This document shows, one piece after another, positions 40,548 to 45,724 of a DNA stretch of 45,724 nucleotides. Position 1 is the first letter of the stretch. Every line of letters begins with the position of its first letter. A program made the translations under genes and the position numbers. The notes beneath the pieces were generated by a model, which worked only from the letters and a program-made list of their open reading frames with translations, did no database searches and was not told where the DNA came from. The DNA is from Chloroflexota bacterium (lineage in GTDB: Bacteria; Chloroflexota; Anaerolineae; UBA1429): NCBI GenBank assembly GCA_019873625.1, contig JAIOAW010000021.1:1-45724 (forward strand), read 5' to 3'.

Positions 40548-40575
40548 AGGATAGGCAAAACGCCCCTAGACGCAA
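40548..40575 (-). promoter_or_regulatory. Candidate promoter of the SLC13/ArsB-type gene
   Basis: On the minus strand: TTGCGT (40575-40570), 16-bp spacer, TATCCT (40553-40548). It directly follows the hairpin that ends the upstream dehydrogenase gene. Confidence 0.4.
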
Positions 40576-40613
40576 GTTCGGGGGGCGCCACGGCTGCATG
40601 GCGCCCCCCGAAC
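40576..40613 (-). terminator. Perfect 15-bp hairpin after the MDR dehydrogenase gene
   Basis: GTTCGGGGGGCGCCA (40576-40590) pairs perfectly with 40599-40613 around 8 bases. There is no T-run on the minus strand right after it, so termination is likely but not certain. Confidence 0.6.
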
Positions 40614-40638
40614 AAAGGGAAATCTTTTTTCCCCGGCG

Positions 40639-41691
40639 TCAGTCGTATTCCAGCACGGCTTTGATCGTCTCGGCCGGGTGCTCGTCAATAAAGCGGTAGG
40701 CCTCGGGCATTTGGCGGTAGGGGAAGCGCTGCGTGATGAGGTGCTCCACCTTGATTAGGCCCCGCTCGAGGAGGGTAAAGACCGTGCGCGTGGCGCGGGC
40801 GCGGTCCCACATCGGGTAATAGCGGCTGGGGCAGCCCCACACGCCCATACTCGAGACCATCGTCAAGCGGTTGTGGTGCCATTCCTCGCCCAGATACACC
40901 GCCGAAGCGCCCCCCTGGTAATATCCCAAGGTAACCACGCGGCCGCCCATATGGGCCGCCCGCAAGGCGCCCTGTAGCCCGGCATAGTGGCCGCTGGCCT
41001 CGATGGCCACATCCACTCCGCGCGGCGCGCCCTCGCGGAACTTGAGGACCACAGCCGGATCTTCCGCGGTGGGGTCTATCGCCTCGTCGGCACCGAGGTC
41101 CAGCGCCATCTGCCGGCGCAGGGGGAGCGGGTCCACAACGGTGATGTGCAAGGCGCCGTTGAGCCGTGCTAACTGCACCGCGATGAGACCGATAGCCCCC
41201 AGCCCAAAGATGGCCACATCATCGCCCACCTTGATTTGTGCGTCGTGGATGGCGATGAGCGCCACGCCGATGAGCGCGCTAAAGACGGCCTGCTCCGGCG
41301 TTACGTTGGGCGGCAGAACGGAGAGGGGGATTTGCCCTTGCGCATCGAGGTTCACCACGGTGGTGGGCTGGTGGCGTGTGGCCGTGTGGACGAGATCGCC
41401 CACCTTCACCTCGTGCACCTCCGGCCCCACCTCCACCACGCGGCTCACCAGTTCATAGCCCAGGCCCGTCTCGCGGAAGCCCTCCTCCTCGTTGGGCATA
41501 AACAGGCGGTGCTCCCCGTCAAAATGCTTGCTCGCAAAGGGCGCGGTCCCCCGATAGAGGTTCAACTCGGTGCCATGGCTGATGCCGCTCAAGACGCTCT
41601 TGAGCCGCACATCGCGCGGGCCGAGGGGCGGGTCCTCATATGGGCGTAGGGCAAACGTGCGTGGCGCGACTAACATAAACCGTTCCGGCAT
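40639..41691 (-). CDS. MDR-family (zinc-type) alcohol/polyol dehydrogenase lacking catalytic Cys
   Basis: 350 residues. The Rossmann motif is DVAIFGLGAIGLIAVQLA, with a downstream acidic residue in TVVDPLPLRRQM. The first zinc-ligand position, normally GICGSD with Cys, reads SGISHGTE with S38, and there is no four-Cys structural zinc loop. This resembles the BchC-like or zinc-independent MDR subgroup. The substrate is probably a sugar, polyol or secondary alcohol. AAGGAGGG precedes the ATG. It lies 25 bp downstream of the LacI gene, so it is almost surely in the same operon and a candidate target of that repressor. Confidence 0.88.
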   Translation of the reverse strand: MPERFMLVAPRTFALRPYEDPPLGPRDVRLKSVLSGISHGTELNLYRGTAPFASKHFDGEHRLFMPNEEEGFRETGLGYELVSRVVEVGPEVHEVKVGDLVHTATRHQPTTVVNLDAQGQIPLSVLPPNVTPEQAVFSALIGVALIAIHDAQIKVGDDVAIFGLGAIGLIAVQLARLNGALHITVVDPLPLRRQMALDLGADEAIDPTAEDPAVVLKFREGAPRGVDVAIEASGHYAGLQGALRAAHMGGRVVTLGYYQGGASAVYLGEEWHHNRLTMVSSMGVWGCPSRYYPMWDRARATRTVFTLLERGLIKVEHLITQRFPYRQMPEAYRFIDEHPAETIKAVLEYD

Positions 41692-41716
41692 AAGACCCTC
41701 CTTATCAAGATAGGGG

Positions 41717-42757
41717 TTACGGCCGCTCCGGCGCGCCGGTGGACTCTCGGCGGATAAGGCTTGGCGCGAGCACCACCTGTGGCTCCGGAGGGTCTTGGTT
41801 ATTCATCAACGCTTGCAGAATCTCAAAGGCCCTTTGCACCATCTCCTCGATGGGCTGGACGATGGCCGTGATGCTCGGCTTGGTAAAGGGCATATATTCC
41901 CCATCGTTGATGGCGAGGATGGAAAGATCCTGCGGCACGCGCAAGCCGTGTTCCAGCGCAAAGCGCAAAATACCGAGCGCCGAATAATCGTCTATAGTGA
42001 TGACGGCCGTAGGCAGGCGCATCCTTTCCGCCATAACCTGCATCGCTCGATAGCCGCGCCACGCGCCTCGATCGGTGGGCGCCAACTCGGGGCGGACGAG
42101 TTCCGCCCCCGCTGGGCTTAGCACGTTCATAAGCCCTTCCAACTGTTGGCGAGAAAAGATGCGCGGCGAGGCGCTCTCGATGAAGGCAATGCGCCGATGC
42201 CCCAGGCCCAAGAGATGTTCCGCGGCCATCTGCCCCGAGCGATAGTTATCGAACAGAACGGCCGGCCCCTCATAGCCGATGGGATGGCGATCCATAGCCA
42301 CCGCCGGAATGCCCGCCTTGGCCAGGATGTTCAGATTGTTGAAATAATCCGTGGTAACGTACAAGACGCCATCCACCCAGTTGCGCACGATGAGGTCCAA
42401 ATACTTGGCCTCGCGCGAGGGATCGTCGCGCGTGCTATACACGACGAGGGAATACCCCCGTTCCATGGCCTCCTGCTCCACCGCCGAGGTCATCTGCGCA
42501 AAGAAGGGACGGCTCACGTGGGGCACCAAGAGGGCCACCGTATCGGTGCGGCGCGTGCGCAAACTCCGTGCGATGCCGTGCGGCTGATAGCCCAAGGCCT
42601 CGATGGCCGCCTGCACACGCTGGAGCGTCTCCGACGAGATGCCCCCTTCCCCATTCACCACCCGCGAGACGGTCTGCACCGACACCTCGGCGAGCCGCGC
42701 GACGTCGCGCATCGTGGGTGGGCGCCTACTGGCTCGCCGCTTCTTCGGAACTTCCAT
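41717..42757 (-). CDS. LacI-family transcriptional regulator
   Basis: 346 residues. The N-terminal helix-turn-helix and hinge helix are MRDVARLAEVSVQTVSRVVN followed by LGYQPHGIARSLR. The effector domain is of the periplasmic-binding type (VALLVPHVSRPFFAQM, VDGVLYVTTDYFN, GIPAVAMDRHPIG, LGHRRIAFIES, TIDDYSALGILRFALEHGLR). It responds to a sugar or derivative not deducible here. The ATG at 42757 has GGGGAGGG upstream. A perfect operator-like palindrome at 42806-42819 abuts its own promoter, so it is probably autorepressed together with the dehydrogenase. Confidence 0.94.
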   Translation of the reverse strand: MEVPKKRRASRRPPTMRDVARLAEVSVQTVSRVVNGEGGISSETLQRVQAAIEALGYQPHGIARSLRTRRTDTVALLVPHVSRPFFAQMTSAVEQEAMERGYSLVVYSTRDDPSREAKYLDLIVRNWVDGVLYVTTDYFNNLNILAKAGIPAVAMDRHPIGYEGPAVLFDNYRSGQMAAEHLLGLGHRRIAFIESASPRIFSRQQLEGLMNVLSPAGAELVRPELAPTDRGAWRGYRAMQVMAERMRLPTAVITIDDYSALGILRFALEHGLRVPQDLSILAINDGEYMPFTKPSITAIVQPIEEMVQRAFEILQALMNNQDPPEPQVVLAPSLIRRESTGAPERP

Positions 42758-42805
42758 CGAACCCTCCCCTAAGCAGGGCAACAACAACGTTTTCACCGCG
42801 TTATG

Positions 42806-42819
42806 TGTGAACGTTCACA
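42806..42819. promoter_or_regulatory. LacI-family operator, perfect 14-bp palindrome
   Basis: TGTGAACGTTCACA fits the general LacI/CcpA operator form TGnnAnCGnTnnCA at every fixed position. It touches the -10 box of the promoter at 42819-42847 and lies about 50 bp upstream of the LacI start. Confidence 0.85.
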
Positions 42820-42847
42820 TCATACCCCCAAGGCGTAGGATGGTCAA
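42819..42847 (-). promoter_or_regulatory. Promoter of the lacI-like/MDR dehydrogenase operon
   Basis: On the minus strand: TTGACC (42847-42842), 17-bp spacer, TATGAT (42824-42819). The operator occupies the transcription start region. Confidence 0.78.
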
Positions 42848-42955
42848 GATCAAGGCCTTCGCGAGGGATTCGCTCCGGCTGCCCCTATTTTGAGGTCGTT
42901 ACGCCTCAGCCCGCTTTGCCCAAGAGTTTTTCCCACCTCCTCGTTGCCTCTCAAT

Positions 42956-42983
42956 TTGACGCCTCCTCCCTTTCCCCGATAAT
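42956..42983 (+). promoter_or_regulatory. Promoter of the 56-residue membrane protein gene
   Basis: TTGACG at 42956-42961, 16-bp spacer, GATAAT at 42978-42983; 30 bp before the start codon. Confidence 0.65.
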
Positions 42984-43013
42984 GGGAGCCGAGATGCGCA
43001 GAGGGCAGCAAAG

Positions 43014-43184
43014 ATGAACCGGTCGCCACTCTTGGTCCTATTCCCCATCATCGCCGGCATCTTATTCGCCGTGGGGGCCATCCGCTTCTATATGCGAGCC
43101 GATCGGACGGGGATGATCATCAACCTCATCGCCGCCGCGGTCTCGTTTTGGGTTTCGCGCTATTATATGCGCCAGGAAGGCTGA
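43014..43184 (+). CDS. 56-residue membrane protein of unknown function
   Basis: A short frame from ATG 43014 to TGA 43182-43184. It encodes a basic N-terminus, one strong hydrophobic helix (LLVLFPIIAGILFAVGAI), a charged turn (RADRT) and a second hydrophobic stretch (IINLIAAAVSFWV), then RYYMRQEG. This is a plausible two-helix membrane hairpin. GAGGG lies upstream and a promoter lies at the right distance. Codon use matches the neighbours. No family recognised. Confidence 0.68.
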   Translation: MNRSPLLVLFPIIAGILFAVGAIRFYMRADRTGMIINLIAAAVSFWVSRYYMRQEG

Positions 43185-43214
43185 CGTTTCCGCGCACGGC
43201 AGGGGCGCGCCCCT

Positions 43215-43243
43215 TTGCTCCTCCACTCGGTTTGTGCTACATT
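43215..43243 (+). promoter_or_regulatory. Candidate promoter of the anchored surface protein gene
   Basis: TTGCTC at 43215-43220, 17-bp spacer, TACATT at 43238-43243; 32 bp before the start codon. Confidence 0.5.
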
Positions 43244-43275
43244 ATTTATGTTATCCCCAACGTAAAGGAGCGGTC

Positions 43276-43974
43276 ATGCGGAGAGCATCCGCCTGGATCG
43301 TGGCGGTCGTTGTTATCTTTTACACTTTGGCCCTGGGCACATTGGCCGAGCCTTTGCGCCAGCAAACGCTGGTGCAGATCACGTCTCCGCAGATGGGCCA
43401 GGAGGTGCGCGGCATTGTGCCCATTATGGGGTCGGCCTCGGTGCCCAACTTTTGGTATTACAAGGTGGAGTGGGGGTTCGGGCCGAACCCCACGAGTTGG
43501 TCGGTCATCGGCGAAGACCCGCGCAAGGCGCACACCCAACCGGTGATCAACGGCCAGTTAGAGACGTGGGATACGCGCGTCTTGCCGGATGGGGTCTACA
43601 CCCTGCGCCTGCAGGGCGTGAAGAACGATGGCAACTGGGAAGAGTTCATCGTGCGGCAGGTGATCATCGCGAATACCAAGCCCACGGCCACCCCTGCCCC
43701 CACAGCCACGCCGACCGTGGCGGCGCCCGCGGTTTCGCCCACGCCCACTGGCCCCACGGCCACGCCCAAGCCCACCGCCACGCCGCGGATCATCGTGCCC
43801 ACAGCGGCGCTCTCGATGCCCACGCCCACCCCCACCTTGAGCCGTCCGCTCCAGCGGGGGGCGCTCCCCATTGACCCCACGAGTTGGCGGGAGTCATTCC
43901 TTTTGGGGGGCGCGGCGATGGGCGCCGTCTTGGTGGTGTTGGGGATCGTCTTTGGCTTGAGAAAATTGCTCTAG
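43276..43974 (+). CDS. Surface protein with Ig-like domain, Pro/Thr linker and C-terminal membrane anchor
   Basis: 232 residues. An N-terminal hydrophobic signal (ASAWIVAVVVIFYTLALG) is followed by a domain of about 100 residues (VQITSPQMGQEVRGIVPIMG ... VLPDGVYTLRLQGVKNDGNW), which looks like an Ig/FlgD-like sandwich of the kind that follows protease or glycosidase domains. Then comes a TP-repeat linker (TATPAPTATPTVA, TATPKPTATP) and a C-terminal helix (FLLGGAAMGAVLVVLGIVFGL) with an RKLL tail. It is probably an exported protein held in the membrane with the Ig-like domain outside. AAAGGAG precedes the ATG. No catalytic motif was seen. Confidence 0.78.
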   Translation: MRRASAWIVAVVVIFYTLALGTLAEPLRQQTLVQITSPQMGQEVRGIVPIMGSASVPNFWYYKVEWGFGPNPTSWSVIGEDPRKAHTQPVINGQLETWDTRVLPDGVYTLRLQGVKNDGNWEEFIVRQVIIANTKPTATPAPTATPTVAAPAVSPTPTGPTATPKPTATPRIIVPTAALSMPTPTPTLSRPLQRGALPIDPTSWRESFLLGGAAMGAVLVVLGIVFGLRKLL

Positions 43975-44139
43975 CCGGAACCTATGTTCCGAGAGCCTGC
44001 CTTGGGCAGGATATCGGCCTTTTCTTGGGCCTAGGCCTCCATAGAGGCTGCCAAAGGATACCGATGATCGCGTAAAAGGGCTGGTCCAGCCGGGCGAGCC
44101 TGTTTTGTGGTGTCCGCACGCCACATCAAGGGAGAGGAT

Positions 44140-44811
44140 ATGCCCTCTTGGAAGGAATGGGTGGAAAACTTGGCCCATCCACATCGGGGCGCCCCTGAGG
44201 GGCAAGGCCCCTATCTCATCGTGGGCCTGGGCAACCCGGGCCGCGAATACGAGGGGCACCGCCACAATGTGGGCTACCAGACACTGGATTACATCGCTCG
44301 CCAACACGGCATCGAAATCAAGAAGCGGCGCTTCAAGGCCCTCTGGGGCGAGGGGGAGATCGCCGGGCAGCGCGTCATCCTCGCCAAGCCGCTCACCTTT
44401 ATGAACGAGAGCGGCCAGGCCGTGGGGCCGCTGAGCCGCTATTACAAAGTGCCGCCGGAGCGCCTCATCGTGATTTACGATGATATTGACCTGGCCTTCG
44501 GCAAGATCCGCGTGCGCCCCGATGGGTCGAGCGGGGGGCACAACGGCATCAAATCGCTCATCCAGCACGTGGGGAGCGATGACTTTATCCGCATCCGCAT
44601 CGGCATCGGTCGCCCCACCTATGGCGACCCGGCCGATTACGTCCTAAACGATTTCAGCCCCGACCAGCGGCCTGTGGTCGAGCGGGCCTATGCCGTGGCC
44701 GAAGAGATCGTGCGCTGCATCCTCACCGAGGGCGTGCGGCAGGCTATGAACCGCTACAACGGCCGCGAGGCCCTCACGGTGGAAGGCGCCCCGGCGCGCC
44801 AGCAAGGGTAA
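44140..44811 (+). CDS. pth: Peptidyl-tRNA hydrolase
   Basis: 223 residues, with about 24 residues of extra N-terminus before YLIVGLGNPG. It releases tRNA from drop-off peptidyl-tRNA. The key residues of the E. coli enzyme are present: N32 (GLGNPG), catalytic H42 (GHRHNVGY), the Asp in VIYDDIDL and the Asn in SGGHNGIKS. FMNESGQAV is also diagnostic. The ATG at 44140 follows GGGAGAGG; an upstream ATG at 44107 has no good site. It is followed 4 bp later by mfd, a pairing known from Firmicutes and others. Confidence 0.95.
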   Translation: MPSWKEWVENLAHPHRGAPEGQGPYLIVGLGNPGREYEGHRHNVGYQTLDYIARQHGIEIKKRRFKALWGEGEIAGQRVILAKPLTFMNESGQAVGPLSRYYKVPPERLIVIYDDIDLAFGKIRVRPDGSSGGHNGIKSLIQHVGSDDFIRIRIGIGRPTYGDPADYVLNDFSPDQRPVVERAYAVAEEIVRCILTEGVRQAMNRYNGREALTVEGAPARQQG

Positions 44812-44815
44812 CGGG

Positions 44816-45724
44816 ATGAAACTCGAAGGGTTGATCCCGCTTGTGCGCGATGACCCAACCTATCGCGAGTTCTTGGCGCTGGCCCAGGAATCCCTCGCGC
44901 GAGGTGGCGAAAAGAAGCGCTTCCCGCTTGCCTCGCTGCAGGTCATCGAGGCGGCTCGCCCCTGCCTCATCGCCGCCCTCCAGCGAGATTGGCCCGGCCC
45001 CATCATCGTCCTCGCCAGCCGGCCCGAACAGGCGCATCATTTGGCAGACGAGGTGCGCGCCTGGTCTGACGCGCCCGATCGTATCCTTCACTTCCCCGCG
45101 CCAGACGCCCTCTTTTACGATCGTTCCCCTTGGGATGCCGAGACGCTCCACGCCCGCGTGAACGCCCTCTTTGCCCTGCTCGCCCTTCAAGGGGAGGCGC
45201 AAAAAGGGCGCGGGATGGTCATTACGGCCTCGATGTGGGCGTTGATGATCAAGACGGCGCCCCCTTTGGCCCTGCGGCGGGCGGCGCACACAGTGCGCAA
45301 AGGGGAGCCCCTCTCGCTCTACCGCTTTCTCGAGGCTTGCGTGCGGGCCGGGTATGAACCTGCCTCAGTGGTGGAGGCGCCGGGCACCTTCAGCCACCGG
45401 GGGAGCATCGTGGACATCTACCCGCCCAACCTGCCGGAACCGCTGCGCATAGACTTTTTTGGCGACGAGATAGACTCCATCCGCACCTTTTCGCCGGCCA
45501 CCCAGCGGTCTATCGAGGCGGTCGCCGAGGCGACGCTGGCGCCGGCCTCCGAGGCCTTGCCCGAGTGGGGGCCTCAAGCGGCGGAGGCCCTCCGCGCTTT
45601 GGACCTCGAACGGTGCAACGCCTCGGCGCGCCAACGGCTGGGCGAAGAAATCGAACGAATCGCCTCGGGGCATTACACGCCGGGGATGACCGGCTACCTC
45701 CCTTACCTTTACCCGCGCCCCGGC
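44816..45724 (+). CDS. mfd: Transcription-repair coupling factor Mfd, N-terminal part (runs off the window)
   Basis: 303 codons are open to the window end, about a quarter of a normal Mfd. Mfd displaces stalled RNA polymerase and recruits UvrA. The visible part is the UvrB-homology region: a degenerate helicase-like start (PIIVLASRPEQAHHLADEV, no Walker A), ASVVEAPGTFSHRGSIVDIY, then RIDFFGDEIDSIRTFSPATQ. The lack of a UvrB-type ATP-binding site and the position directly after pth argue for Mfd rather than UvrB. The ATG at 44816 is 4 bp after the pth stop. The RNA-polymerase-interaction and translocase domains lie outside the window. Confidence 0.92.
   Translation, partial: MKLEGLIPLVRDDPTYREFLALAQESLARGGEKKRFPLASLQVIEAARPCLIAALQRDWPGPIIVLASRPEQAHHLADEVRAWSDAPDRILHFPAPDALFYDRSPWDAETLHARVNALFALLALQGEAQKGRGMVITASMWALMIKTAPPLALRRAAHTVRKGEPLSLYRFLEACVRAGYEPASVVEAPGTFSHRGSIVDIYPPNLPEPLRIDFFGDEIDSIRTFSPATQRSIEAVAEATLAPASEALPEWGPQAAEALRALDLERCNASARQRLGEEIERIASGHYTPGMTGYLPYLYPRPG

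Noticed and set aside
43975-44139. Terminator or RNA element between the surface protein and pth
   Set aside because: Only a weak CCTGCC/GGCAGG hairpin without a U-tract and a GCCTAGGC palindrome were found, which is not enough for a call.
44816-45724. UvrB as identity of the last gene
   Set aside because: The region resembles UvrB domain 2, but the Walker A site is missing and the gene follows pth, as mfd does.

Overview
The window is high-GC, gene-dense bacterial chromosome and most resembles a member of the Chloroflexota (Anaerolineae-like). This placement is inferred, not searched. It rests on a lipoprotein binding protein and other surface proteins with long Pro/Thr linkers, a giant subtilase with DUF11-type repeats that ends in an LPILFKN-like motif, and the mix of CUT1 sugar transporters, MocA-type dehydrogenases and GH4. 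I see no tRNA, rRNA, CRISPR array, transposase or phage gene.

Layout. 1-126: tail of an unidentified gene. 207-3866: a single-chain restriction-modification enzyme whose reading frame carries an in-frame DUF559 (Vsr-like) endonuclease followed by 42-bp tandem repeats; this is the most unusual object here. 3890-10526: a housekeeping operon (ffh, rpsP, khpA, rimM, dprA, manC-like, cinA-like, YfcE-type phosphoesterase); trmD and rplS, which usually follow rimM, are missing. 10603-12879: ECF sigma factor, zinc-finger anti-sigma factor and a bactofilin-like membrane protein. 12919-16643: CUT1 sugar ABC permeases and binding protein, without an ATPase gene. 16649-18246 (minus): small membrane protein and phosphotriesterase-family hydrolase. 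18341-20983: two secreted or anchored proteins of unknown function. 21005-23655: esterase, MFS exporter and a YbjN-like protein. 23667-27085: HpcH/HpaI aldolase, AllA-family lyase, Gfo/Idh/MocA dehydrogenase and a DUF1932 dehydrogenase, probably catabolic. 27158-29074: PAS sensor kinase and NarL-type regulator. 29171-29935 (minus): SDR. 30252-36379: a 1988-residue secreted subtilase. 36613-42757 (minus): GH4 glycosidase, TPR protein, SLC13/ArsB-type transporter, MDR dehydrogenase and LacI regulator with its operator. 42956-45724: a 56-residue membrane protein, an anchored surface protein, pth and the start of mfd.

How the genes work together. Sugar import (13049-16582), glycoside cleavage (GH4), several NAD(P)-dependent sugar or polyol dehydrogenases, a 2-keto-acid aldolase and a LacI regulator suggest a heterotroph living on plant- or polysaccharide-derived sugars and sugar acids. 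The large secreted protease adds peptide scavenging. The two-component pair and the ECF module give envelope or environment sensing.

A recurrent promoter pattern, TTGACG-16/17 bp-TAcacT or TATNNT, can be read by eye upstream of about a dozen genes on both strands. It was used to choose several starts and to support a small gene. All functional statements come from motif reading; no database search was run.
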